Shown here: positions 1-8,000 of the stretch, one piece after another | Layout: every line of letters begins with the position of its first letter | Numbering within the stretch: the stretch's first letter is position 1 | Origin: Pseudomonas kermanshahensis | GTDB lineage: Bacteria > Pseudomonadota > Gammaproteobacteria > Pseudomonadales > Pseudomonadaceae | Direction: 5' to 3' | Length of the DNA stretch: 64,000 bases | NCBI RefSeq assembly: GCF_014269205.2 | Contig: NZ_JABWRY020000001.1 | Coordinates: forward strand, 1,674,001-1,738,000 | Position numbers and translations under genes: made by a program | Notes under the pieces: model-generated | The model's database searches: none | Seen by the model: only the letters and a program-made list of their open reading frames with translations | Told to the model about the DNA's origin: nothing

Positions 1-1
1 G

Positions 2-502
2 GTGGTGATATCTCCTGGCACGCGGCGCCCGATGATTTCTCCACCGCTCGAAAAGACTTATGATTGGATGTACGAGAGCCTGGCGGCTCTGACGCCGCTG
101 GCGAAACAGGCTGGTGTGCGCTTGCTGCTAGAAAATACCCCGTATTGCTTCACACCTACGATGCGGGAGTTGGCTGAGGTTGTTGATACTGTCAATGATG
201 ATGTCGTCAGAGTCGTTTATGACATCGCCAACGCTGCTTACATAGGTGAGGACCCAGTAGCGAGTTTGCTGGCCTACCAGAGTGCTATCGACTTTGTGCA
301 TGTGTCCGACACCGGCACGGATGTGTGGGGGCATGATCCAGTTGGTACCGGAGTGGTAGACTTCATCGGATTGGGTGAAGCCGTTCACGCGACCTGCGGT
401 ATTGAAAACTGCGTGCTCGAAATCATCCGCGAAGAAAACGCCTTATATGAACTGAACAAAGGTGTGCAGGATCTGCGTGAGAAGGGGTGGAACATTCGGT
501 AG
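2..502 (+). CDS. Sugar phosphate isomerase/epimerase-like TIM-barrel protein, C-terminal part
   Basis: The reading frame is already open at the left edge, so the true start lies outside the window and only the last ~165 residues are seen. The composition fits the xylose-isomerase-like TIM barrel superfamily: a strand ending in LLLENTP, then VVYDIANAAY, then DFVHVSDTG, and a late VLEIIREE. In that superfamily these Glu, Asp, His and Glu residues sit at strand ends and bind a divalent metal. Members include sugar isomerases, inosose dehydratases and 3-dehydroshikimate dehydratases. The neighbouring shikimate-dehydrogenase-like gene makes the last possibility attractive, but that is inference. 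It is convergent with the IclR gene that follows. Confidence 0.75.
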   Translation: MVISPGTRRPMISPPLEKTYDWMYESLAALTPLAKQAGVRLLLENTPYCFTPTMRELAEVVDTVNDDVVRVVYDIANAAYIGEDPVASLLAYQSAIDFVHVSDTGTDVWGHDPVGTGVVDFIGLGEAVHATCGIENCVLEIIREENALYELNKGVQDLREKGWNIR

Positions 503-583
503 TTGCCTTTCTATCGCTCGTCGCCCCAGTAGCCCTGAGGCCCGCAATGGGCCCAGGTGCAAGTTAGAGCATTAGCGCGCAGC

Positions 584-1378
584 TTACGAGTCTCCCCCGC
601 TGACAGATGTCCACAGAGACCAGCACTCTCCCACCCTGGTGGCCGAACGTTTCAAGTGTTCAATATGAGCATCCAAGGTTTCCTCGCGCATGCGTGCAAT
701 GGGGCCGGCGATGCTAAGAGTTGCCACCGGGGCTGAGTTGCTTGATCGTGAGGGGTCGAATACAGGCACTGCCACGACGCACACGCCCACTTCGCCTTCT
801 TCTCGTACTACCGCATGCCCCTCTTTGCGAATCAGTGCGATGTCATCAAAAATGTCGCGAATCGAAACGCGTGCGTTGGGCCCTGCATATTCTCGGCTAT
901 TCTCGATATCCCAGGCGGCGAGAATGCGCATGGCGCGCTCATCACGCATAGTGGAGAGCCATGCTTTGCCTGCCGCAGTGGTATGGGGAATGATTTTTTC
1001 GTCTAGGGCGCGGCGGTATTGAAGGCCCCTGTTATTTTTCGTGGCCTGCAATACCCAAGTCAGATGATCCTCTGCAACTTCCGCCAGGCGAACATGCTCG
1101 CCGGTTTCGCTGGCTAGTTCGTTGAGCAAAGGTTGCATGATCCTGGCAAACCCAGTTTCAGTGATGTAGTTCACGCCCATGCTGGGGATTTTCAGCGTCA
1201 GGCAGTAATGGTCCTGCTCGTCCTGGTAAACGTAGCCTCTTTCCCGCAGGGCGCTCAATATACGGTGAGCCGTGGCCATCGCCACTTGAGTCTGTTCACT
1301 GATTTCAGACAGGGCGAGGCCGCCTGGATGGGAAAGGAGCAGTTCCAGAGTATTGAAGTAGCGGCCTATATGTGACAA
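584..1378 (-). CDS. IclR family transcriptional regulator
   Basis: A 264-residue protein of normal IclR length. Residues ~1-60 form the winged helix-turn-helix (SEISEQTQVAMATAHRILSAL), and the rest is the IclR effector-binding domain with the typical HTTAAGKAWLS and GVCVVAVPVFD segments. The start codon is TTG at 1378-1376, chosen because AAGGA sits 7 bases upstream and no ATG precedes the helix-turn-helix. The gene lies 29 bases downstream of the Gfo/Idh/MocA gene on the same strand and is probably co-transcribed with it. IclR regulators usually respond to a pathway substrate or intermediate. The effector here is unknown. Confidence 0.9.
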   Translation of the reverse strand: MSHIGRYFNTLELLLSHPGGLALSEISEQTQVAMATAHRILSALRERGYVYQDEQDHYCLTLKIPSMGVNYITETGFARIMQPLLNELASETGEHVRLAEVAEDHLTWVLQATKNNRGLQYRRALDEKIIPHTTAAGKAWLSTMRDERAMRILAAWDIENSREYAGPNARVSIRDIFDDIALIRKEGHAVVREEGEVGVCVVAVPVFDPSRSSNSAPVATLSIAGPIARMREETLDAHIEHLKRSATRVGECWSLWTSVSGGDS

Positions 1379-1407
1379 TTTTTAGTCCTTTGTTTCGCGT
1401 CAGGGCA

Positions 1408-2406
1408 TTATAGGGTGATGGGGGCGCCACCCAGGCGATCTGACTCATAGGCCGCCTCGATGATGCGCATGACGCGGTGCATGGTTGCTAACCTGGCGCC
1501 TGTATAAGCAACGTCTCGGTCAGGCGCGAGGATGTCGGTTACGAAGTTGTCGTAATACACGTCAGAGTTCAAGCTCATGTGCAGGTCACTTGCCTGCCCG
1601 GACGCGTCGACCAGTCGCAAGCCGTCAGCGGTAGAGCGCGCATAGAACTGATCAGTTGACATTGAAAATGAATACTCCCGCTGCTCGGGTGTATTGGCGG
1701 GATAATTGTACCCCGTTTCGATAGTGCAGATGCAGCCACTCTCGGTCACCAAAGTCATCAACGAGCCGATCTCTACTGCTGTCAGTAACGAATCGCGATA
1801 CATCACTGCCGACACGCTGCGAATCGCCTCTCCGGAGATTTCCTCAACCAGATCGACGAAATGAGGGGCGAGATTGATCGTGCATCCGCCCCCCGATCGT
1901 TTTGGCTCAAGCATCCAAGAGCAACTGTTAGCCAGGTAGCGTCCAGGCGGGCCAGCGTTGAATCGAAACGCCAGGGTTCTCCACTTGGCTTCACTCTGCC
2001 TGGCTTCTTGTTTTAGGCGGTTCAGTAATTCACTGTGCCTCCATATCAACGGCACCGCCACGAACAGACCGTTGGCTTCGGTGCGTTGGTAAAGGTCCAG
2101 CACCTCATGCTGGGTTAGCCCGCAAGGCTTTTCCATCGCGAAGGGGACCTTTTGCTCGATCAATGCCTCGCCCATGGCATACAGCTCATCATGCGGGCCA
2201 AAGGCGAAGGCAAAATCAGCTTCCTCGTTTTCCAGCAGGGTTTCCCAGTGATCGTAAAGTTGCGCTCCGAAACGCTGGGCGAGAGCGGGACCCCGCGACC
2301 CCGTTGCGTCGGACACCGCCGTGACCGTTACATCAGGCAAGCGCTCAAGCGCATCGAGATAGAGCGGGGTGTGCCAGTGGCTGACTTCTAGGAGAACGAC
2401 TTTCAA
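1408..2406 (-). CDS. Gfo/Idh/MocA family NAD(P)-dependent oxidoreductase
   Basis: The product has a Rossmann N-terminus followed by the MEKPCGLT segment carrying the EKP motif of the Gfo/Idh/MocA family, whose Lys usually acts in catalysis. The C-terminal half is the alpha/beta substrate-binding domain (GGGCTINLAPHFVDLVEEI). I place the start at TTG 2406-2404 (332 residues) because AAAGGTGG lies directly upstream and the protein then begins with the Rossmann strand LKVVLLEVS. An upstream ATG at 2439 would add 11 unconvincing residues. Family members oxidise or reduce sugars, inositols and cyclic polyols. Its place beside an isomerase, a shikimate-dehydrogenase-like enzyme and a permease supports a role in one catabolic route. 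Confidence 0.85.
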   Translation of the reverse strand: MKVVLLEVSHWHTPLYLDALERLPDVTVTAVSDATGSRGPALAQRFGAQLYDHWETLLENEEADFAFAFGPHDELYAMGEALIEQKVPFAMEKPCGLTQHEVLDLYQRTEANGLFVAVPLIWRHSELLNRLKQEARQSEAKWRTLAFRFNAGPPGRYLANSCSWMLEPKRSGGGCTINLAPHFVDLVEEISGEAIRSVSAVMYRDSLLTAVEIGSLMTLVTESGCICTIETGYNYPANTPEQREYSFSMSTDQFYARSTADGLRLVDASGQASDLHMSLNSDVYYDNFVTDILAPDRDVAYTGARLATMHRVMRIIEAAYESDRLGGAPITL

Positions 2407-2708
2407 ACATCCACCTTTATAAATAAGTATGTTTGACAAACCTGCGGTGCCATGGAGGTTACGGATCGAACCGCGAAAGAATAGCGCGCAAGCGACATTT
2501 TTGAGGTTGCAAAACAGCCTATCACGACCCTGTTATGAACGGAAGTAAGTTACGTTTTGGTAGGGCGCTGAGCGCTGTGCCGGCGCTGTGGAGCAATAGC
2601 AGTCGGCGTGAGGGGTGCGCGCATGCCGAAAGCATGCGCATCGTAGAATGTTCTGATTGGAGTGATGAAGAGGGTGAGGGCTGGCAGTCAGGGGAGGGGT
2701 ATGGGAGG
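2407..2708. other. Intergenic region with a perfect short hairpin
   Basis: About 300 bases without a convincing gene, between two minus-strand genes. A perfect 8-base inverted repeat with a 5-base loop lies at 2619-2639 (arms GCGCATGC/GCATGCGC), downstream of the AroE-like gene. It has no T-tract, so it could be a weak terminator or an mRNA end structure. The A+T-rich stretch at ~2410-2440 probably contains the promoter of the oxidoreductase gene. Confidence 0.5.
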
Positions 2709-3533
2709 CTACAATCCCGTCGAGTAACGGCGCTCGATGTCTTCAAAACCCAAGAAACTAAGAGCCAGCAAGGCCTGGCCTACGTGCATGGGCTGGCCGT
2801 CAAGGGTTTTGCATCCGCGTGTTTGTGCCTCAATTAATAAAGCGGTCGGCTCGGCTCGAGTGATGATGTCGACCACCACCGTGGCTGGGTTCAGCAGCGT
2901 TGCTTCTATTGGCATCGGATCATCAGGGTTCATGCCAAGCGGGGTAGCATTGATAACGATGTCATGACCTGTAGGATCTGGAGGCCCTGCTTGTACGTTG
3001 CACGCCCCTTCTTTGCCAGCGATTTGCGCCAAGTCAGCGGCGCGGAGCGGATCCAAATCTGAAATGGTCAGTGAGCGGGCGCCAGCAGCGGCAACGGCGA
3101 AAGCGATGGCCCTTCCCGAGCCCCCTGCTCCGACCAGGAGAACTGATTTCCCGTGTAGAGAAACACCCTGACGCTGCATGCCCAGTACGCAGCCGAGCCC
3201 ATCGAACACGGCTCCCTCCCAGCGACCGTCCTTGTCGCAGCGAACCACATTGATTGCGCCGATCTGGCGCGCGGTAGGGTGAAGAATGTCTACGACTTCA
3301 AGCATGGTTTGCTTGTGCGGCATGGTGACCAGTAGTCCGGCGAGGTTGCGGATTGTGCGCGCGCCTTTTACGAACTCGGCCAGGCCCTGCGTACCGACCT
3401 CCAATGGAATGCAGACGGCGTCAGACTGTGCTTCGGCGAATAGCCTATTCAGCAGCATTGGCGATTTGGCGCTCTTGAGCGGATCACCTATCAATCCATA
3501 GATGCGCGTTTTGCCGGTGATGAGTGGATGCAT
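2709..3533 (-). CDS. Shikimate dehydrogenase family protein
   Basis: A 274-residue protein with the two AroE domains: an N-terminal substrate domain with YGLIGDPLKSAKSP and the catalytic-lysine segment VTMPHK, and a C-terminal Rossmann domain starting with LLVGAGGSGRA and continuing to INATPLGM. Biosynthetic AroE proteins begin YAVFGNPIAHSKSP; here the segment is diverged (GDPLKSAKSP). That is typical of catabolic paralogues acting on quinate, shikimate or related hydroxy-acids. It is embedded in a catabolic cluster beside a permease of the shikimate-transporter family. I infer an NAD(P)-dependent dehydrogenase for a cyclic hydroxy-acid; the exact substrate is open. Confidence 0.85.
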   Translation of the reverse strand: MHPLITGKTRIYGLIGDPLKSAKSPMLLNRLFAEAQSDAVCIPLEVGTQGLAEFVKGARTIRNLAGLLVTMPHKQTMLEVVDILHPTARQIGAINVVRCDKDGRWEGAVFDGLGCVLGMQRQGVSLHGKSVLLVGAGGSGRAIAFAVAAAGARSLTISDLDPLRAADLAQIAGKEGACNVQAGPPDPTGHDIVINATPLGMNPDDPMPIEATLLNPATVVVDIITRAEPTALLIEAQTRGCKTLDGQPMHVGQALLALSFLGFEDIERRYSTGL

Positions 3534-3629
3534 GTGAACCTACTGTAGTTGACGGGGGCACGCCAATTGCCAGCTCGCAGCTGTTGGACTTTCTTGCTGG
3601 CGGCGCACACGTTTATCGCCGGGGTGCTT

Positions 3630-3662
3630 AACGTGCTGCGCAGAGCAACTGCGCAACACGTT
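3630..3662. repeat. Strong inverted repeat between the permease and dehydrogenase genes
   Basis: Two 14-base arms (3630-3643 and 3649-3662) match at 13 of 14 positions and are separated by a 5-base loop. The hairpin lies in the 160-base gap between the symporter gene and the AroE-like gene, both on the minus strand. There is no T-tract, so it is more likely a processing, stabilising or partial-termination structure than a simple terminator. Confidence 0.7.
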
Positions 3663-3693
3663 GAGAGTGATGAGTCTGGTTGTCAGTCGGGCA

Positions 3694-5124
3694 TCACTGG
3701 AGTTGATTTTTGAGCGCTTGATTCGGGGTGCTAGTGCTCGATCTGGGATTGGATTTTTCCCGCAGCAGTTCGTACTCCTCCTTCGACATTGGCACAGCGT
3801 CGGGGTCACCCAGTTCGCTCAGGCGAATACGGAACGTTTCGCGGGTAGTAAACGCCGCAATGGCGCAGATGGCACAGATACCGAAAGTCAGCGCTCCAAT
3901 TTTCAGAGGGATATTTTCGGTGCCAGGCGGCGCAACCGATACGAACAGGGCTGGCAGAAATGCAGTGCATGCCACGCCGATGTTTTGACCGATGGCCATA
4001 CCAGTGACGCGTACCCGTGTGCGGAACAACTCAGGGAACATGCTTGGGAAAACACCATTGAAACCTTGGTAGGCCACGCCCCACATGAGAAGCGAGAGAA
4101 TCAGAGACAGCCAGAGATTGTGGATGCTGATTGCATAGAGGTACCCAAACGACAAGAGACCGCCGCAGAGCACGCCCACGATCACCGGGGGGCGACGGCC
4201 AATTCTGTCAGAGAGTTTACCGACGAATGGGATAAGTATCACAGCGCACAAATTGCCCAGGACAGGAATCCACATGAACAAGCCGGAGGGAAAACCAATA
4301 CCGTAAGCAGGCTGGACTGCATAGGTGGCGCCGAACACGGAGGCGAGGATTGCAAGTACTGCAGAGAGTGCCATGCAGATGACGCGCAACACATCCTTCC
4401 AGCTTTCGGTGAGTACCTCGACTACTGGCAATTTACGAGGTTTGTCCTGTGCTCGCGCCTCAGCGAAGACTGGGGCCTCATGTACTTCGCGGCGGATGAT
4501 CCATCCGACCACAAGCACCACAGCGCTGAGCAAGAAGGGAATTCGCCAGCCCCATGACGCAAACTCATCCGCAGGCATGAATTGGGCGAGTGGCAGGAAA
4601 ACCCCCGCCGCGAGCAGTTGCCCAGCTTGCACGCCTTGAAGGGTAAAGCTTGCGAAGTAACCACGGCGCCCGTCAGGTGCATGCTCCATGGTCATAGAGC
4701 TTGCGCAAGACACTTCACCGGCAACCGCGAACCCTTGGATCAGACGCAAGATAATCAGTATTGCGGGAGCCCACACGCCGATCTGCTGGTAGGTCGGGAG
4801 TAAGCCAATGCACATGGTCGAGAAGCCCATCAAGAACATGCAGTAGACCAATACTGTCTTGCGGCCATGGCGGTCACCCAAGTGCCCTAGCACCACTGCT
4901 CCTATAGGTCGTGCGATATACCCAACGCCGAAGCTAGCGAGTGAAACGATGATTCCTACGGTTGGATCGTCCGTTGGAAAAAACAGTTGCGGGAAAAGCA
5001 GGGCAGCGGCAGTCGCATAAATGAAAAAGTCGTAGTACTCCAACGCCGAGCCGATCCAGCCGCTAGCTGCGGCCTTCCTTGACTGACGCTTGGGGTGTGG
5101 ATCGCTCGGGATGCCATGGCTCAT
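3694..5124 (-). CDS. MFS transporter, metabolite:H+ symporter (shikimate transporter-like)
   Basis: A 476-residue, 12-helix permease. Its N-terminus (GWIGSALEYYDFFIYATAAALL) is the hallmark of the metabolite:H+ symporter subfamily, which includes ShiA, KgtP and ProP. The loop between helices 2 and 3 carries the MFS signature (GHLGDRHGRKTVL), repeated as GKLSDRIGRRPP in the second half. The start is taken at ATG 5124, with CGGAGA 8-12 bases upstream. An upstream ATG would add 35 unlike-membrane residues that overlap the candidate operator. It is transcribed away from the IclR gene at 5487 and probably imports the pathway substrate. The ion-coupled import role is family knowledge; the substrate is not. 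Confidence 0.9.
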   Translation of the reverse strand: MSHGIPSDPHPKRQSRKAAASGWIGSALEYYDFFIYATAAALLFPQLFFPTDDPTVGIIVSLASFGVGYIARPIGAVVLGHLGDRHGRKTVLVYCMFLMGFSTMCIGLLPTYQQIGVWAPAILIILRLIQGFAVAGEVSCASSMTMEHAPDGRRGYFASFTLQGVQAGQLLAAGVFLPLAQFMPADEFASWGWRIPFLLSAVVLVVGWIIRREVHEAPVFAEARAQDKPRKLPVVEVLTESWKDVLRVICMALSAVLAILASVFGATYAVQPAYGIGFPSGLFMWIPVLGNLCAVILIPFVGKLSDRIGRRPPVIVGVLCGGLLSFGYLYAISIHNLWLSLILSLLMWGVAYQGFNGVFPSMFPELFRTRVRVTGMAIGQNIGVACTAFLPALFVSVAPPGTENIPLKIGALTFGICAICAIAAFTTRETFRIRLSELGDPDAVPMSKEEYELLREKSNPRSSTSTPNQALKNQLQ

Positions 5125-5153
5125 GAAGTGTCTCCGGTACCGTAATTTTGTTA

Positions 5154-5186
5154 TTGTAACGTCGTTCCATTTGTAATGTTGTTCCC
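5154..5186. promoter_or_regulatory. Two direct copies of a candidate IclR operator
   Basis: TTGTAACGTCGTTCCA (5154-5169) and TTGTAATGTTGTTCCC (5171-5186) lie 17 bases apart, just upstream of the permease start. Each contains an imperfect dyad of the form GTAAC-N3-GTTCC. A third copy lies next to the divergent IclR gene. Spacing of about 1.5 helical turns and position at the permease promoter fit an IclR-family operator. Function is inferred. Confidence 0.6.
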
Positions 5187-5413
5187 GAGCATTGCCTTTG
5201 TCAAGCGTGCTGGCACGGTTCAGGTTCATGAGTCGGCCGCCCTTAGGCCGGCTGTTCGCGAGCCATTCATGGTTTGAGGGAGTGGAAGGCCCGCCAGCGT
5301 GAATGCAGCCTCATCGCTGTACTTCTAGTGAGTCGGGTATAGATAAGCAGTTGGGGAGGGGGCAAGCGACTGAACGTATTTGCGTTGACTTGACGATCGC
5401 GTGATGATTACTA

Positions 5414-5437
5414 TTGTAACTGTGTTCCAGATAGAAC
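5414..5437. promoter_or_regulatory. Third copy of the candidate IclR operator
   Basis: TTGTAACTGTGTTCCA (5414-5429) matches the two copies near the permease gene at 13 of 16 positions or better with the first copy. It overlaps a second dyad GTTC-N6-GAAC at 5424-5437. It ends 50 bases before the IclR start at 5487, a place where binding would allow autoregulation. Confidence 0.55.
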
Positions 5438-5486
5438 GGCGTGACATTTTCGTCGGCGCTGCTCAAAACCAGCTGAGAATAATTCC

Positions 5487-6281
5487 ATGAGAGTCGTTAA
5501 AGGTGCTGTTGATCGTTGCCTTGAGGCTATCGAGCTGCTGGCTCGTGAGGCCCGCTGGATGCGAATGTCCGATATTGCAGGTGAATTGGGGATGGAAAAG
5601 GGGCCTGCGCACCGTGTGCTTGCACAATTGGTGGAGCAAGGGTGGGCCGAGCAGGATGAGGCGACATCCCAATACCGTCTGACACTCAAATTGGCGCTTT
5701 TGGGGCAGCGTTATCTGAACGGCATCGGCTTGCCGGAGCTTGTTCAGCCGATCATTGAGAATGTAGCGTCTTTATCCCATGAGCTGGTACGCCTAACGGT
5801 CGTATGCGAGGGCGGTTTGTCCTGGCTGGCCTCGGCTCAAGGCGCTGCACCTGGGTTGATGTACTCGCCCGCCATGGATCAGCCTATCAATCTGTACACC
5901 ACCGCTAATGGCAAAGCCTGGCTTGCATCTATGCCTGACGAGCAAGCTGTCGAGATTGCTATCCGCGACGGTTTGGGCAAAGACCAGGGTACAGGCAAGG
6001 GTCCTCGGGCTATCAATACTGTCGAACGCTTACTTTCCGACTTGGCGGCGACCAGAGCACGGGGCTACGGACTCGTTGTGGAAGAGGCTGAGGCCGGCGT
6101 GTGGGCAATCGCGGTTCCGGTGAGGCTCATTCCATCTGGAATTGTGGTCGGGACCATGAGTATCGCCGGTCCGGTGTTGCGCATGCATCCAGACCGCTAC
6201 GAGGATTTGCATGCATTGCTCGAGGATGCTGCGAACAAGCTCGGTACGGTATGGCCTCGGCAATCCAGTGTGCAGGGATGA
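5487..6281 (+). CDS. IclR family transcriptional regulator
   Basis: 264 residues with the IclR winged helix-turn-helix (MSDIAGELGMEKGPAHRVLAQL) and the effector domain (TTANGKAWLAS, VWAIAVPVRL, GTMSIAGPV). It is divergent from the symporter gene, and its stop overlaps the next frame (ATGA at 6278-6281), so it leads an operon with two FAH-superfamily enzymes. It is clearly related to the regulator at 584-1378 in length and motifs but differs throughout, so the cluster has two separate IclR controls. The three repeats in the 5.1-5.5 kb divergent gap are its most likely binding sites. Confidence 0.92.
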   Translation: MRVVKGAVDRCLEAIELLAREARWMRMSDIAGELGMEKGPAHRVLAQLVEQGWAEQDEATSQYRLTLKLALLGQRYLNGIGLPELVQPIIENVASLSHELVRLTVVCEGGLSWLASAQGAAPGLMYSPAMDQPINLYTTANGKAWLASMPDEQAVEIAIRDGLGKDQGTGKGPRAINTVERLLSDLAATRARGYGLVVEEAEAGVWAIAVPVRLIPSGIVVGTMSIAGPVLRMHPDRYEDLHALLEDAANKLGTVWPRQSSVQG

Positions 6282-6286
6282 AGTGC

Positions 6287-7087
6287 ATGGATAAGTTCAG
6301 TCAATCAGCCGATGCGCCTGAATCCATCCTTCTGCAAGCCGCCGCGCACCTCGTGAACGCACGCCAAACGGGTAATAAATTAGATGCCCTGCCATGCAAT
6401 GAGATTTCACTGAGCCTAGAGCAAGGCTTCGAGATACAGCAGCATGTCGGTGTGCTGGCCGGGAAAAAAGTGGGCGGATGGAAATGCGCATTGCCCAAGC
6501 CCGGCAAGTGGATAGTCGCGCCTATCTACACCGATAGCATCGTGAGCTGCGACCAATACTCCCTGGGCTCCGCAACTTCCAAGGTGCGAATCGAACCTGA
6601 GCTTGCATGCGTGTTAGGGGCCGGCCTTCCTGCCCGCGCGGCGCCTTACACGGCCGACGACATAACGCGCTCTATCAGCCAGGTACACCTTGCGCTGGAG
6701 GTGATCGACAGTCGGTACACCGATCCGCAAAAAGTTACGTTTGAGCAGTTGCTGGCTGACGGGTTGTTCAACCAGGGGCTAGTCCTGGGGGCACGTGCCG
6801 TTTCACTAACCTCGAACAATTTGCCCACTCACCTTGATGTAACGCTTAGTCATCCGGGTGGCGAGCCTGTGAGCGTTGCCGGCACTCACCCGGATCATGA
6901 CCCCGTCGCACCGATCGTCTGGCTTGCAAATTTTCTTTCTGCACGGGGCATTGATCTGCAAGCGGGTCAGGTCGTGATCACCGGCTCCTATGCAGGGGTA
7001 CTCGAAGTTCCCACTCACCAGCCGCTGGACATCCAGTTCGGCGAGGCAGGTTCACTGTCTGTCTTTTTTTCAACGCTTGAGGAGTAA
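6287..7087 (+). CDS. 2-keto-4-pentenoate hydratase family protein (FAH superfamily)
   Basis: A 266-residue protein resembling 2-keto-4-pentenoate hydratase and 4-oxalocrotonate decarboxylase (MhpD/DmpE/DmpH group): GGWKCALPKPGKWIVAPIY near residue 65, the metal-binding region KVRIEPELACVLG, and LALEVIDSRY further on. These enzymes hydrate or decarboxylate linear dienoic acids produced by ring cleavage. The start at ATG 6287 is preferred for its AGGGA at 8 bases; ATG 6278, overlapping the IclR stop, is the alternative. It is in one operon with the following FAH gene, 3 bases apart. The real substrate is not determined. Confidence 0.85.
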   Translation: MDKFSQSADAPESILLQAAAHLVNARQTGNKLDALPCNEISLSLEQGFEIQQHVGVLAGKKVGGWKCALPKPGKWIVAPIYTDSIVSCDQYSLGSATSKVRIEPELACVLGAGLPARAAPYTADDITRSISQVHLALEVIDSRYTDPQKVTFEQLLADGLFNQGLVLGARAVSLTSNNLPTHLDVTLSHPGGEPVSVAGTHPDHDPVAPIVWLANFLSARGIDLQAGQVVITGSYAGVLEVPTHQPLDIQFGEAGSLSVFFSTLEE

Positions 7088-7090
7088 CGT

Positions 7091-7984
7091 ATGCGCTTGG
7101 TTCGTTTCGGTTTGCCTGGACAAGAACTGCCTGGAATTTTGGATGCTCAAGGACAGGTCAGGGATCTCACTGGCATTGTCGATGACATCGATGCAGCGGC
7201 GCTGTCGCCGTCCAGCATCGAGAAGCTGCGCGGTGTCGACATTGAGCGTCTGCCGTTCGCGCCTGCTGGATCGCGTCTGGGGCCGTGTGTGGGCAGTGTG
7301 CCGAACCTGATCTGCATCGGCCTCAATTATTCTGACCACGCCGCCGAGACCAACACGCCTATTCCGAGCCAGCCTGTTGTATTCAATAAACACACAGGCT
7401 CTATCAGCGGTGCAAACGACCCTGTGATTCTGCCGGGTGATGCGAAGAAGCTCGACTGGGAAGTTGAACTGGCCATCGTGATTGGTTCACCCGCCTGGCA
7501 CGTAGAAGAAAGCAAGGCGCTGGATCATATCGCCGGATACTGCCTGGCTAACGATGTCTCCGAACGCGCCTATCAGCTTGAGTACGAAGGGCAATGGACC
7601 AAGGGTAAGAGCAGCTTTTCCTTCGCGCCACTTGGCCCTTGGTTGGTGACTCGCGATGAAATCGCCGATCCGCAGAACCTCGACCTCTGGCTGGAAGTGA
7701 ACGGCAAGCGTTATCAGAACGGTAACACTCGGACCATGATTTTCAGTGTCGCGCACATCGTTTCTTACCTGAGCCGTTTCATGCCGCTCATGCCGGGTGA
7801 TGTGATTATCACCGGGACACCACCAGGTGTTGGGCTTGGACAGAAACCAAATGTGTTTCTCAAGGCGGGTGACGTCATGCGCGTAGGGGGCACAGGGCTG
7901 GGCGAACAGTCTCAGGCGGTAGTGCCGTATGTAGCGGAAATGGGAGCTGCCTGGGTTGCGGGCCGTCATCCAAATGTTGATTAA
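7091..7984 (+). CDS. Fumarylacetoacetate hydrolase family protein
   Basis: 297 residues with the FAH fold: ICIGLNYSDHAAE, the metal-ligand segment KKLDWEVELAIVIG, GYCLANDVSERAYQ, WTKGKSSFSFAPLGPWL, and the glycine-rich end DVIITGTPPGVG. These features match the branch containing HpcE-like isomerase/decarboxylases, ureidoglycolate-lyase-like and acylpyruvate hydrolases. The ribosome site GAGGAG precedes the start, and the start follows the hydratase stop closely. A hydratase plus a C-C bond hydrolase in tandem is the usual ending of a meta-cleavage-like route, which suggests the substrate becomes an open-chain dienoate or a 2-keto acid. Confidence 0.88.
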   Translation: MRLVRFGLPGQELPGILDAQGQVRDLTGIVDDIDAAALSPSSIEKLRGVDIERLPFAPAGSRLGPCVGSVPNLICIGLNYSDHAAETNTPIPSQPVVFNKHTGSISGANDPVILPGDAKKLDWEVELAIVIGSPAWHVEESKALDHIAGYCLANDVSERAYQLEYEGQWTKGKSSFSFAPLGPWLVTRDEIADPQNLDLWLEVNGKRYQNGNTRTMIFSVAHIVSYLSRFMPLMPGDVIITGTPPGVGLGQKPNVFLKAGDVMRVGGTGLGEQSQAVVPYVAEMGAAWVAGRHPNVD

Positions 7985-8000
7985 TGCCGGAGAATAAGAC

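Noticed and set aside
2619..2639. Hairpin as a rho-independent terminator for the AroE-like gene.
   Set aside because: No T-tract on either strand, so I list it only as a structure in the intergenic entry.
7091..7984. Assignment as true fumarylacetoacetase of tyrosine breakdown.
   Set aside because: The length (297) and the GTPPGVG-type end fit the short FAH/HpcE branch; no hmgA or maiA partner is present.
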